DNA of 9,261 nt from VBDM01 sp035637655. Lineage in GTDB: Bacteria > Pseudomonadota > Gammaproteobacteria > Burkholderiales > SG8-39. The notes under the pieces are model-generated. The model was not told the DNA's origin, made no database searches, and saw only the letters and a list, made by a program, of their open reading frames with translations. Made by a program: the position numbers and the translations under genes. Positions 1-6,698 of this stretch are shown one piece after another. The DNA is taken from assembly GCA_035637655.1 (NCBI GenBank), contig DASPWT010000082.1, positions 1 to 9,261 on the forward strand, given 5' to 3'. Numbering within the stretch: the stretch's first letter is position 1; each line of letters begins with the position of its first letter.

Positions 1-243
1 GGTCTCGGCGAAACGCAACAGGTGGAACACCGCTTCCTTCTGATTCTTCGACCACAGGCTCTCGCCTTCGACGTATGCCCGACCCGCAGTGAGGATGTCT
101 ATGCTGACAATGGCAAGCCACACCAGCACAGCGACGATCGCGAGGAATGGCGAAACGATCAGGAGCATGCGCTTGCTCATCGCGAGCCATTGCGTGACTT
201 TCGCAAACGAAGTCACAAGGACTTTAATGTCAACGTACGCCAT
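1..243 (-). CDS. N-terminal fragment of a membrane-anchored protein, probably a signalling/sensor protein
   Basis: This reading frame is open from an ATG at 243 to the window edge (81 codons), so the C-terminus and any output domain are missing. The N-terminus is short and cytoplasmic, with a Lys/Arg pair at residues 24-25. One strong hydrophobic segment follows at about residues 26-49. The start of an extracytoplasmic region then contains AYVEGESLWSKNQKEAVFHL (residues 56-75). From memory, this kind of sequence follows the first membrane helix of many betaproteobacterial sensor proteins, such as GGDEF/EAL cyclases and phosphodiesterases, sensor kinases and chemoreceptors. A purine-rich AGGACGG lies about 10 bases before the ATG and could serve as ribosome binding site. 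The membrane anchor is clear from the sequence, the signalling role is inference, and the output domain cannot be named. Confidence 0.6.
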   Translation of the reverse strand, partial: MAYVDIKVLVTSFAKVTQWLAMSKRMLLIVSPFLAIVAVLVWLAIVSIDILTAGRAYVEGESLWSKNQKEAVFHLLRFAET

Positions 244-361
244 GGTCGTTTGTCCGTCCTACTTTCGTTTCCTGGACCTTTGAGGTACCGGGAAAAGTTA
301 GTGCTCGCATTCGTCAACAAGCCAAACCTTTGACCACCTGAGAGCACGTTATGTGCCTGCG

Positions 362-389
362 AGTGTAACAAACGGAACGTCGGGAAAAA
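362..389 (-). promoter_or_regulatory. Possible extended -10 promoter for the partial membrane-protein gene
   Basis: Reading the minus strand, TGT followed by TACACT (370 to 362) resembles an extended -10 element. A weak -35-like TTTTTC (389 to 384) lies 16 bases upstream. Transcription would start near 355 and give a leader of about 110 bases before the ATG at 243. The -35 match is poor, so this is only a candidate. Confidence 0.25.
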
Positions 390-409
390 CGTGCAAATTA
401 CCGCTAGAC

Positions 410-459
410 GCTGAATCTTCCTTCCAGCATTCAGCTTTGACAGGCGATGACTTCTCGCC
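410..459. other. Two adjacent small inverted repeats (possible structured RNA or operator)
   Basis: GCTGAAT (410-416) pairs with ATTCAGC (429-435) around a 12-base loop. GGCGA (443-447) pairs with TCGCC (455-459) around a 7-base loop. Both lie upstream of the candidate promoter of the partial gene at 1-243. They could be protein-binding dyads or part of an upstream transcript. I could not match them to a known riboswitch. Confidence 0.25.
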
Positions 460-571
460 GGAGACGGCAGAGTTTCAACAGCTCGCGATAGGGAAGGTCG
501 GGATTTCTCTAAGTGTCTGAAGAAGAACGCCTGGAAACGCACCCTGAGCGTGTGGATCTCAGGAGCGTGAC

Positions 572-599
572 CCCGGTGAGCGATTCATCGCTCACCGGG
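572..599 (-). terminator. Long perfect hairpin downstream of fadL
   Basis: CCCGGTGAGCGA (572-583) and TCGCTCACCGGG (588-599) form a perfect 12-bp stem with a TTCA loop. It begins 33 bases past the fadL stop codon. There is no T-run on either side, so it is not a textbook intrinsic terminator. It may still stop transcription or protect the mRNA 3' end. Confidence 0.5.
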
Positions 600-631
600 T
601 CTGCGGAACTGTCTTTCTGCGTGGACGAACC

Positions 632-1897
632 TTAGAAACGGTACGCGAATTGCGCGCCAAAAATGTCGACCGAGCCTTTGTAGGTTCCGACGAGCTGCCC
701 GAAGGCAGCTGCGCTTCCGGCGTTCTGATTGATGGGCGCGTCCTTGATAAACAGATGCGCGTACCCGAAGTCGAGCGTACCGTCCTTCGATAATTTGTAT
801 TGACCGCCAACCGACAGCCACAGGCGATTGTTGTCGGGCAGCCGTGCGGTTCGGTCAGTATCGTTGACAGGAGTCTGGTCAAACGCGAGGCCCATCTTGA
901 TCGACCAGGCATCGTCATAGCGGTGGACCGCACCGACACCGACACGCCAGGTGTTCTTGAAGTTCTCCGGGGTACTACTCAGCGTTGCACCCGTATCTCG
1001 CACGATCGTCAAATCCCTGATCTTCGACCAGCCAGTCCTAGTCACGTCGGCGAGCAAAGTCCAGCCCGGATTCAGGCGATGTTGCAGAGCGATTGACTCG
1101 GAATCGGGCATCTTGATGTCGACACTCACGTCTCCACTTGGAACAAGCGGCGAGGCGAATGTAGCGGTTCCGGTGAGATGGTATTTGATCGCTGACCGGT
1201 AGGAAATGCCCAGCCTCGTGTCCGGAGCCAATTGGAACATCGCCCCGAGGTTATAGCCCAAACTCCCGCTGTCTTTGGCCTTGATGTCGGCAGTTGTCTC
1301 GCCCCCCGCTCCCAAGTTGACTGCATTGGTGAATTCGGCGTCGATTGACTGGTAGTTCACGCCGAAGCCGAGCGATACGGTCTCATTCAGCTTGTAAGAA
1401 ACCGACGGATTGAGATTGAGGGTTGAAATATCCGATTTGATCGCCTGGAACCGGCCCATCCAGGCCGGGTCGTATTCGGTCTTCAGCCCGAAGGGCACGC
1501 TCACCCCGACGCCGACTTTCCAATTCGGGGCGACGTCCATGGCGAAGTACACGTTCGGAACCGCAGAGAGGTCTCCTGCGTCACCGCCGCTGCCTCCCAG
1601 GGTTCTCCCGGCGGCTGCAACGGAACCCGAATCGCTGAATTTCGCGCTCAGGTTGATGAGCGCGAGGCCGGCGGATACCTGCATTCCGCCGGGCAGCAAG
1701 CTCATGCCGGCGGGGTTGTAGAAGATGGTGCTCGCATCCTCTGCAGCGGCCGCGGCCCCCGCGTACGAGTTACCCAGGCCGCATGCACTTTGTTCGATCA
1801 GGGCGAACGCGGAAGCATGCGCTTGCGAAACGCCCCCGGCAAAAGCCCCCGCCACCGCGAGCGAAAGGGCGGTTTTTCTGATCCCGGTACTTGCCAT
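632..1897 (-). CDS. FadL/OMPP1/TodX-family outer-membrane transport protein
   Basis: This is a 421-residue outer-membrane beta-barrel of the family that lets long-chain fatty acids or other hydrophobic compounds cross the outer membrane. The N-terminus is a classic signal peptide: Arg/Lys at 7-8, a hydrophobic core at about 10-23, and likely cleavage after AHA at residue 28. The mature protein opens with SAFALIEQSACGLGNSYAG, matching the FadL N-terminal plug. FYNPAGM at 59-65 is the family's hallmark NPAGM motif. The chain ends in Tyr-Arg-Phe, the C-terminal aromatic signal used by the barrel assembly machinery. The frame extends 21 codons further upstream, but the ATG at 1897 was chosen because the signal peptide and a GAGGAG ribosome binding site start there. 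The substrate cannot be told from sequence, so I do not assign the name fadL strictly. The only cysteine I noticed is residue 39. Confidence 0.92.
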   Translation of the reverse strand: MASTGIRKTALSLAVAGAFAGGVSQAHASAFALIEQSACGLGNSYAGAAAAAEDASTIFYNPAGMSLLPGGMQVSAGLALINLSAKFSDSGSVAAAGRTLGGSGGDAGDLSAVPNVYFAMDVAPNWKVGVGVSVPFGLKTEYDPAWMGRFQAIKSDISTLNLNPSVSYKLNETVSLGFGVNYQSIDAEFTNAVNLGAGGETTADIKAKDSGSLGYNLGAMFQLAPDTRLGISYRSAIKYHLTGTATFASPLVPSGDVSVDIKMPDSESIALQHRLNPGWTLLADVTRTGWSKIRDLTIVRDTGATLSSTPENFKNTWRVGVGAVHRYDDAWSIKMGLAFDQTPVNDTDRTARLPDNNRLWLSVGGQYKLSKDGTLDFGYAHLFIKDAPINQNAGSAAAFGQLVGTYKGSVDIFGAQFAYRF

Positions 1898-1903
1898 GCG
1901 AAT

Positions 1904-1909
1904 CTCCTC
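1904..1909 (-). promoter_or_regulatory. Ribosome binding site that fixes the FadL-family start
   Basis: GAGGAG lies 6 bases before the ATG at 1897. It supports the start at the signal peptide over the upstream in-frame ATG at 1960. Confidence 0.8.
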
Positions 1910-1990
1910 TTCGAGCGTTATATTGAGAGCCGGATTTGCAGCTGTCTTGGCCGCCGACACGATACCACAACGTCATAGTCCCGCAAATGG

Positions 1991-2040
1991 GCCGCTGCGA
2001 ATGCAGGGCGGCTCGCCTGCGCGCCGGCCTCTCAGGCGAG
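1991..2040 (-). terminator. Two GC-rich hairpins at the end of tyrS, possible terminator
   Basis: CTCGCCTG (2012-2019) pairs with CAGGCGAG (2033-2040), an 8-bp stem that includes part of the tyrS stop codon. Just beyond it, GCCGCTGC (1991-1998) pairs with GCAGGGCGGC (2003-2012) around a GAAT loop with one bulged G. The two share base 2012. Neither is followed by a clear T-run on the minus strand, so termination is only likely. Confidence 0.35.
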
Positions 2041-3252
2041 GGTCACCCGCGCGAACTTGCGTTTGCCGACCTGCAACACGACCTTGTCCCCCCGCTTCAC
2101 GGAAAGCCCCTTGTCGGTGACCTTCTCGCCGTCGATGCGCACGCCGCCCTGCTCGATCATGCGCAGGGCCTCCGAAGCGCTGGAGACCAGCTGCGACTCC
2201 TTGAGCACCTTCGTGATCGCCATTTCGGGAACCTTGCCCGGTGTCGATTTACCGTGGACCTTGAGTGTAATTTCAGGAATGCCCTCGGGCATCGCGCCGT
2301 GCTTGAAACGTGCCTCGAAATCGGCCTGGGCGCGCTCCGCCGCCGTCGCGCTGTGAAAACGAGTGACGATCTCGCGCGCAAGAAGCACCTTGATATCGCG
2401 CGGGTTGCGACCGCCCGAAACCTCCTTCTTCCACGCGGCGAGGGTTTCCAGCGATTCGAAGGAGAGCAACTCCAAGTAGCGCCACATCAGTTCGTCGGAG
2501 ATCGACATCAACTTTCCGAAGATCGCTTCCGGAGATTCGCTGATACCAACGTAGTTGTCGAGCGACTTCGACATCTTGTCGACGCCGCGTATCCCTTCGA
2601 GAAGCGGCATCGTCAGGATGCATTGCTGCGGCTGACCGTAGTGCTTCTGCAGCTCGCGCCCGACCAGCAGATTGAACTTCTGGTCGGTTCCCCCGAGTTC
2701 GACGTCGGATTTCATCGCCACTGAATCGTAGCCCTGCATGAGTGGGTAGAGGAACTCGTGGATGGCGATAGGCTGGTGGGCCGCATAACGTTTACCGAAA
2801 TCGTCGCGCTCGAGCATACGCGCGACCGTCCATTTTCCAGCCAACCCTATCAGGCCGGCCGCGCCCAGCTCGTCGGACCATCTGGAATTGAACAGGACTT
2901 CCGTCTTGTTGGCGTCCAGGATCTTGAAGACCTGGTCTTGATAGGTTTTCGCGTTCTGCAGGATCTGTTCCCGCGAAAGCGGCGGCCGCGTCGCGTTCTT
3001 GCCGCTCGGGTCACCGATCATGCCCGTGAAATCCCCGATCAGGAACTGGACGTGATGGCCCAGGTCCTGAAACTGGCGCAGCTTGTTGATCACCACCGTG
3101 TGTCCGAGATGCAGGTCGGGCGCAGTCGGGTCCAGGCCGAGCTTCACGCGCAATGGTCGTCCGGATTTGAGCTTTTCGCGCAGCTCGGCCTCGACGATCA
3201 ATTCATCGCAGCCGCGCTTGATGACTCTCAGTTGGTGGTTGATGTCGCTCAT
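2032..3252 (-). CDS. tyrS: Tyrosyl-tRNA synthetase
   Basis: This class I aminoacyl-tRNA synthetase activates tyrosine with ATP and loads it onto tRNA-Tyr in the cytoplasm. The 406-residue length is normal for the family. The HIGH-type ATP-binding motif is HLGH at residues 48-51, preceded by GLDPTAPDL. YPLMQGYDS at 169-177 and GGTDQKFN at 187-194 line the tyrosine pocket. The KMSKS loop is exact at 226-230. The C-terminal 60 or so residues form an S4-type RNA-binding domain. The N-terminus aligns with my recollection of betaproteobacterial TyrS, so the ATG at 3252 is kept although no clear Shine-Dalgarno precedes it. It is divergent from the M23 peptidase gene with 64 bases between the starts. 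All signature residues are present, so it should be active. Confidence 0.97.
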   Translation of the reverse strand: MSDINHQLRVIKRGCDELIVEAELREKLKSGRPLRVKLGLDPTAPDLHLGHTVVINKLRQFQDLGHHVQFLIGDFTGMIGDPSGKNATRPPLSREQILQNAKTYQDQVFKILDANKTEVLFNSRWSDELGAAGLIGLAGKWTVARMLERDDFGKRYAAHQPIAIHEFLYPLMQGYDSVAMKSDVELGGTDQKFNLLVGRELQKHYGQPQQCILTMPLLEGIRGVDKMSKSLDNYVGISESPEAIFGKLMSISDELMWRYLELLSFESLETLAAWKKEVSGGRNPRDIKVLLAREIVTRFHSATAAERAQADFEARFKHGAMPEGIPEITLKVHGKSTPGKVPEMAITKVLKESQLVSSASEALRMIEQGGVRIDGEKVTDKGLSVKRGDKVVLQVGKRKFARVTLA

Positions 3253-3283
3253 GGGTGTGCAGATGGCTGATCGGGCGGTTATT

Positions 3284-3292
3284 TGTTAGACT
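3284..3292 (+). promoter_or_regulatory. Possible extended -10 promoter for the M23 peptidase-anmK unit
   Basis: TGTTAGACT is an extended -10-like element in the 64-base divergent gap between tyrS and the peptidase gene. It would place transcription start near 3299, about 18 bases before the ATG. The -35 region is poor. On the opposite strand a TTGAAT (3304 to 3299) could be a -35 for tyrS, but I found no good -10 partner. Confidence 0.3.
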
Positions 3293-3316
3293 TTCTGATT
3301 CAACCCGCTGCGGAAT

Positions 3317-4615
3317 ATGCATAACGACGAGGTGGGAATTGTAACGCGCTCCGGCGAAAGGCGCCTCCGATGGTTGGCCGCCGCCGTCGTCGTGCCGCTG
3401 TTCGGCGTGGTGGCCGCATTCGGCACGGTCGAGCACGTACCGGAACCGGTTCGCGTCCGGATTGTCGTCGCGCCGCTCGCCCTCTCCGCGACCCCGGTCG
3501 GCGATTCGGGAACGATCATTTATTTTCAGGAAGACCGTTTCAGACGCAGTGACACGCTCGCCACGCTCATCGAGCGGCTCGGAGCCGATCAGGACGAAGC
3601 GGCGACGTTTCTGCGTTCTTCGCGTGCGACGCGGCCGTTTCGCCTTCTGCTTCCAGGAACGACCGTCCAAGCCAAAGTCGACGAGGTCGGCAAGCTACGC
3701 TCGATATCGTTTCTCACAGACAGGGACACGATTCTCTCGGTGGACCGCGTGGGCGAAAGCTTCGGCAGGTTCGAGCAGCAGGCCGAGGTGGCGCGCGGAG
3801 TAGAGATGAAATCGGGCGAGATCGAGACCTCGCTCTTCGCAGCGACCGATGCGGCGGGGATTCCGGACGGCATTGCGGTCCAGCTTGCGGACATTTTTGG
3901 AGGCGACGTGGATTTTCACCGCGATTTGCGCCGCGGGGACCGTTTTGGGGTCGTTTTTGAAACTTTCTTCCACGGCGGCCAAACGATCAGATCCGGGCGA
4001 GTTCTCGCGGCCGAATTCTCCAGCCAAAGAAAAACCTACCGCGCGGTATGGTTTCAGGATCCCTGGGGAAGGGGCGGCTATTACACCCCAGACGGCGAGA
4101 ACCTGCGCAAGGTATTTCTACGCTCGCCGCTCGAATTCTCGCGTATCACCTCGGGATTTGGCATGCGCCGCCATCCGATTTTCCAGCAGTGGCGCGCGCA
4201 TCAGGGAGTCGACTATGGGGCCCCGGTCCGAACAAGGGTCAAGTCGACTGGTGACGGTGTCGTGTCGTTCGCGGGGCGGCGGAACGGTTACGGAAATCTC
4301 ATCGTGCTCAGGCACCATGGGGGATACAGCACGTACTACGGGCACTTGACGAATTTCGCGCAGGGATTGAGGGCGGGCGGCCGCGTCGTCCAAGGCGAAA
4401 TCATCGGTTACGTCGGGCAAACCGGCTGGGCCAATGGCCCCCACCTTCATTACGAATTCCACCTCCACAACCAGAACCGCAATCCGCTGACCATGGTTTT
4501 CCCGGCCGCGCAGCCTATTCTCGCGATCGAAATGCCGGCGTTCAAGCGTACCGCCGAGCCGCTCATTGCGCGACTGGATCTTCTGAGAAACAGCGACCTC
4601 GCGCTGCTCGAGTGA
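3317..4615 (+). CDS. M23-family (LytM-type) peptidoglycan endopeptidase, membrane-anchored
   Basis: This is a 432-residue zinc metalloprotease that should cut peptide cross-links of peptidoglycan in the periplasm. After a basic N-terminus, one hydrophobic segment at about residues 18-38 acts as anchor or uncleaved signal. Residues of about 65-265 form a regulatory or wall-binding part, as in OapA/MepM-like enzymes. The M23 catalytic domain spans roughly 276-390. Its zinc ligands are intact: His295 and Asp299 in the HxxxD motif and His378 in HLH, with His376 and His343 as further catalytic histidines. It is therefore predicted to be an active enzyme, unlike EnvC- or NlpD-type activators. The ribosome binding site is weak, and a GTG six codons in (3332) is an alternative start. 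The stop codon overlaps the anmK start, so the two are probably translated from one message. Confidence 0.93.
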   Translation: MHNDEVGIVTRSGERRLRWLAAAVVVPLFGVVAAFGTVEHVPEPVRVRIVVAPLALSATPVGDSGTIIYFQEDRFRRSDTLATLIERLGADQDEAATFLRSSRATRPFRLLLPGTTVQAKVDEVGKLRSISFLTDRDTILSVDRVGESFGRFEQQAEVARGVEMKSGEIETSLFAATDAAGIPDGIAVQLADIFGGDVDFHRDLRRGDRFGVVFETFFHGGQTIRSGRVLAAEFSSQRKTYRAVWFQDPWGRGGYYTPDGENLRKVFLRSPLEFSRITSGFGMRRHPIFQQWRAHQGVDYGAPVRTRVKSTGDGVVSFAGRRNGYGNLIVLRHHGGYSTYYGHLTNFAQGLRAGGRVVQGEIIGYVGQTGWANGPHLHYEFHLHNQNRNPLTMVFPAAQPILAIEMPAFKRTAEPLIARLDLLRNSDLALLE

Positions 4616-5724
4616 GCGGTTCCACGAGATCAGCGTCTTCCGAGATGTACATCGGATTGATGTCGGGCACAAGTCTCGACGGCGTCGATGCCGCACTCGT
4701 CGACTTGCGGGGCCAACCTTTTCTCCTGGGCGCGGGGTTTGTACCGTATCCGAAGAATCTTAAAGCCATTTTGCTTGCGCTGCACGAGGCATCCGGCGAC
4801 GAGCTGCATCGTGCGGCGCTCGCCGGGATTGAACTCTCCAGGCTCTATGCACAGGCAGTCAGGCGCCTTCTGGAGAAACACGGCGTCCCCGCGCAAACCG
4901 TTTCCGCCATCGGTTGCCACGGGCAGACGGTGCGTCATCGGCCCCGGTCCGGGTACAGCCTGCAGCTCGGCAATCCTGCGCGGCTTGCCGAGCGCACCGG
5001 CATCACCGTGGTCGCCGATTTCAGAACCCGCGACATCGCTGCAGGCGGACAGGGCGCCCCGCTTGTGCCTGCGTTTCACGCGGCTGTGTTCCGGGACTCC
5101 CGTCGGCACCGCGTCATCGCCAATCTCGGCGGTATAGCCAATCTCACCGACCTTCCCCGCAAAGGACCGGTAACAGGCTTCGACACAGGACCAGGCAACG
5201 TCCTCCTTGACGCGTGGACCCGCGAGCGATTCGGCCGCGACTTGGACCGGGGCGGGGCGCTTGCCGCGCGAGGACGGCCGGTTGCGTCCTTACTGAAGGC
5301 GTTACTTGCCGACCCTTATTTTCGCCGCTCACCGCCCAAGAGCACGGGCCGCGATCACTTCAGTTTCGATTGGTTACGCCGGTTCAGGGTCGGAAAGCAC
5401 AAGGTCGAGGACGTGCAAGCCACGCTGGCCGAGCTCACAGCGCGCAGCGTCGCCAAGGCGATTGCGAGGTTTTGTCCAGGCGCAGAGGAGGTCTACTTGT
5501 GCGGTGGCGGAGTACGCAACCGCGACTTGGTGATGCGCATCACCCGGGAACTGGCCGGCGTAAAAATTGCCTCGACGGAGCGGCTTGGAATTCACCCCGA
5601 CTGGGTGGAAGCGATTGCTTTTGCTTGGCTCGCACAGCGGGCGCTGAAGCGAGAGACCGGAAATCTTCCCGGGGTGACCGGTGCGAAGGGGCCGCGGGTG
5701 CTCGGTGCGATTTACGCAGCTTAA
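4612..5724 (+). CDS. anmK: Anhydro-N-acetylmuramic acid kinase
   Basis: AnmK phosphorylates and opens 1,6-anhydro-MurNAc, the sugar freed by lytic transglycosylases, giving MurNAc-6-phosphate for cell-wall recycling in the cytoplasm. The 370-residue length is typical. Visible motifs in order are IGLMSGTSLDGVD (14-26, phosphate binding), GCHGQTVRH (101-109), ADFRTRDIAAGGQGAPLVPA (135-154), NLGGIANLT (171-179), GFDTGPGN (189-196) with the expected catalytic base Asp191, PPKSTGRD (241-248), CGGGVRNRDL (297-306), and a closing GIHPDWVEAIAFAWLA (326-341). The GTG at 4612 overlaps the peptidase stop by 4 bases (GTGA), suggesting translational coupling. An ATG at 4645, just before the conserved YIGLMSGTS, is an equally plausible start. 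Pairing with a peptidoglycan endopeptidase fits a role in wall turnover. Confidence 0.95.
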   Translation: MSGSTRSASSEMYIGLMSGTSLDGVDAALVDLRGQPFLLGAGFVPYPKNLKAILLALHEASGDELHRAALAGIELSRLYAQAVRRLLEKHGVPAQTVSAIGCHGQTVRHRPRSGYSLQLGNPARLAERTGITVVADFRTRDIAAGGQGAPLVPAFHAAVFRDSRRHRVIANLGGIANLTDLPRKGPVTGFDTGPGNVLLDAWTRERFGRDLDRGGALAARGRPVASLLKALLADPYFRRSPPKSTGRDHFSFDWLRRFRVGKHKVEDVQATLAELTARSVAKAIARFCPGAEEVYLCGGGVRNRDLVMRITRELAGVKIASTERLGIHPDWVEAIAFAWLAQRALKRETGNLPGVTGAKGPRVLGAIYAA

Positions 5725-5744
5725 TCCGCTGTGAATAATTGCGA

Positions 5745-5783
5745 ATAAAAACCCAAAGACGAAACGGAGGCCTCACGCCCCCG
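5745..5783 (-). terminator. Intrinsic terminator of erpA
   Basis: On the minus strand, CGGGGGC, loop GTGAG and GCCTCCG form a 7-bp stem with one mismatch (5783 to 5765). It is followed by the T-rich stretch TTTCGTCTTTGGGTTTTT. It starts about 20 bases beyond the erpA stop and lies in the 79-base convergent gap with anmK. I see no separate terminator for anmK on the plus strand. Confidence 0.6.
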
Positions 5784-5803
5784 CTTCAGGGTTCCCGATG
5801 GAC

Positions 5804-6154
5804 TTATGCGGAGAACGACGAACCGCAACCGCAGGTGCTCGTCGCATTGGGGTTTTTGATCACAAACTGTGCACCCTCGAGTCCCTCGGTGTAGTCGATC
5901 TCGGCGCCGGCGAGATACTGGTAGCTCATTGGATCAATGAGCAGCATCACCCCGTTTTTCTCCATCACCGTGTCGTCGTCGCTTTTCGCTTCGTCGAAGG
6001 TAAAACCGTACTGGAATCCGGAGCAGCCGCCCCCCGTGACGAACACGCGCAGCTTCAATTCGGAATTGCCTTCCTCATCGATCAATTGCTTGACTTTGTT
6101 TGCAGCGCTGTCTGTGAAAACAAGCGGTGCGGGCATCTCTGCGACTGCATTCAT
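5804..6154 (-). CDS. erpA: Iron-sulfur cluster insertion protein ErpA (A-type carrier)
   Basis: ErpA receives Fe-S clusters from the scaffold machinery and passes them to target enzymes in the cytoplasm; in E. coli it serves isoprenoid synthesis and respiratory enzymes. The 116-residue protein has the three invariant cluster-binding cysteines of the A-type family: Cys44 in TGGGCSGFQYGF, and Cys108 and Cys110 in the C-terminal CGCGSSF. The GGGCSGFQY sequence is characteristic of ErpA rather than IscA. The acidic ID/YTEGLEG segment near residues 86-94 is also typical. An AGGAG ribosome binding site precedes the ATG. The gene seems to be its own transcription unit, with a good promoter upstream and a terminator downstream, lying between the bactofilin gene and the convergent anmK. 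No isc or suf genes are in the window. Confidence 0.96.
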   Translation of the reverse strand: MNAVAEMPAPLVFTDSAANKVKQLIDEEGNSELKLRVFVTGGGCSGFQYGFTFDEAKSDDDTVMEKNGVMLLIDPMSYQYLAGAEIDYTEGLEGAQFVIKNPNATSTCGCGSSFSA

Positions 6155-6181
6155 GTCTCAACTCCTGTAGCAAACTGCCCC

Positions 6182-6210
6182 ATTATCGGGCCAGGACCTG
6201 ACACGGTCAA
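6182..6210 (-). promoter_or_regulatory. Sigma70-type promoter of erpA
   Basis: On the minus strand, TTGACC (-35, 6210 to 6205) is followed by exactly 17 bases and GATAAT (-10, 6187 to 6182). Both boxes match five of six consensus bases (TTGACA and TATAAT). Transcription would start near 6175, giving a leader of about 20 bases that includes the AGGAG site of erpA. This is the clearest promoter in the window. Confidence 0.7.
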
Positions 6211-6219
6211 CCGGGCCAG
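6187..6219. repeat. Direct repeat and dyad over the erpA promoter (possible operator)
   Basis: CGGGCCAG occurs at 6187-6194 and again at 6212-6219, flanking the -35 box. Between them, GACC (6195-6198) and GGTC (6205-6208) form a short dyad overlapping the -35. They could bind a regulator. In E. coli erpA is under IscR control, but I could not match these bases convincingly to an IscR site. Confidence 0.25.
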
Positions 6220-6223
6220 TGAT

Positions 6224-6241
6224 CTGGGGCTGCGGCCCCGG
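6224..6241 (-). terminator. GC-rich hairpin downstream of the bactofilin gene
   Basis: GGGGC (6226-6230) and GCCCC (6235-6239) pair around a TGCG loop, and two further pairs (one a G-T) extend the stem to 7 bp. It sits 32 bases past the bactofilin stop and just upstream of the erpA promoter, where a terminator would be expected. No T-run follows, so confidence is low. Confidence 0.35.
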
Positions 6242-6272
6242 TATTCAAGCCGGAAGAAGTCATTGCCGCCCG

Positions 6273-6683
6273 TTAGACCGCGGGCTTGCTCGTCGCGAGC
6301 TTCAACTCCACGGTTTTTGCTTCGCCCGAGCGGTGTACCAGATGCCCCTCGACTATGGCGCCGAGATGCATCTCCAGGCTGTTGTAATGCACGTCTCCTT
6401 TGACCCGGGAGCGCGACTGGAGTTCGAGGAATTCGGCTACGTACACGGGCCCCGTGATCTCGCCGTTCACGACCAGGTGCGATACGCTGATTTCCCCTTC
6501 GATACGAGCCTTTTCGCTCAACACCAAGGTCGAAGGCTCGTCGGAAACCGCGGTTACGTTTCCGACGACTTCGCCGTCGATGCGAAGGCCTCCGGTGAAA
6601 TTGACATTACCCTCGATCTTCGTGCCGACACCAATCAGGCTGTCTATGCGGTTTTGCGGCTTGCTGGGCTGCTTGCGAAACAT
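6273..6683 (-). CDS. Bactofilin-family polymer-forming cytoskeletal protein
   Basis: Bactofilins (DUF583, BacA/CcmA family) polymerise without nucleotide into filaments at the inner membrane and help place cell-wall enzymes, stalks or other polar structures. This 136-residue protein has a short basic N-terminal tail (residues 1-12), then a beta-helical core at about 13-118 built from repeated short strands with recurring I-x-G-x-V/I patterns, such as IEGNVNFTGGLRIDGEVVGNV and IEGEISVSHLVVNGEITGPV. A short C-terminal tail follows. No membrane segment is present. The start has an AGGAA ribosome binding site, and the gene begins only 15 bases after the stop of the upstream coiled-coil membrane protein, so the two are very probably co-transcribed. 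The exact cellular role cannot be read from sequence. Confidence 0.92.
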   Translation of the reverse strand: MFRKQPSKPQNRIDSLIGVGTKIEGNVNFTGGLRIDGEVVGNVTAVSDEPSTLVLSEKARIEGEISVSHLVVNGEITGPVYVAEFLELQSRSRVKGDVHYNSLEMHLGAIVEGHLVHRSGEAKTVELKLATSKPAV

Positions 6684-6698
6684 AGCGTTTCCTGCCTG

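Larger units (their letters stand above)
244..631. other. Gene-free region between the partial membrane-protein gene and fadL
   Basis: About 390 bases hold no convincing gene. A minus-strand frame (213-542) exists but its translation has the composition of non-coding sequence and resembles no family I know. The region contains the candidate promoter at 362-389, two small stem-loops at 410-459, and the long hairpin at 572-599. I see no tRNA, small RNA family or repeat array in it. Confidence 0.6.

Noticed and set aside
213..542. 109-codon minus-strand frame in the gene-free region
   Set aside because: Its composition looks non-coding, it has no recognised motif, and its end overlaps the start of the membrane protein at 1-243 in another frame.
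244..631. c-di-GMP riboswitch upstream of the putative signalling gene
   Set aside because: I looked for the conserved core sequence of the known class I motif and did not find it. The stem-loops alone are not enough.
1917..1922. TATAAC as a -10 box for the FadL gene
   Set aside because: Transcription would begin inside the ribosome binding site, and no -35 box lies at the right distance.
1898..1960. 21-codon N-terminal extension of the FadL-family protein
   Set aside because: A signal peptide must be at the N-terminus, and the GAGGAG site directly precedes the ATG at 1897.
1936..2724. 262-codon plus-strand open frame
   Set aside because: It lies antisense to tyrS, whose signature motifs are all on the minus strand. 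The translation looks like the reverse shadow of a GC-rich gene and resembles no family.
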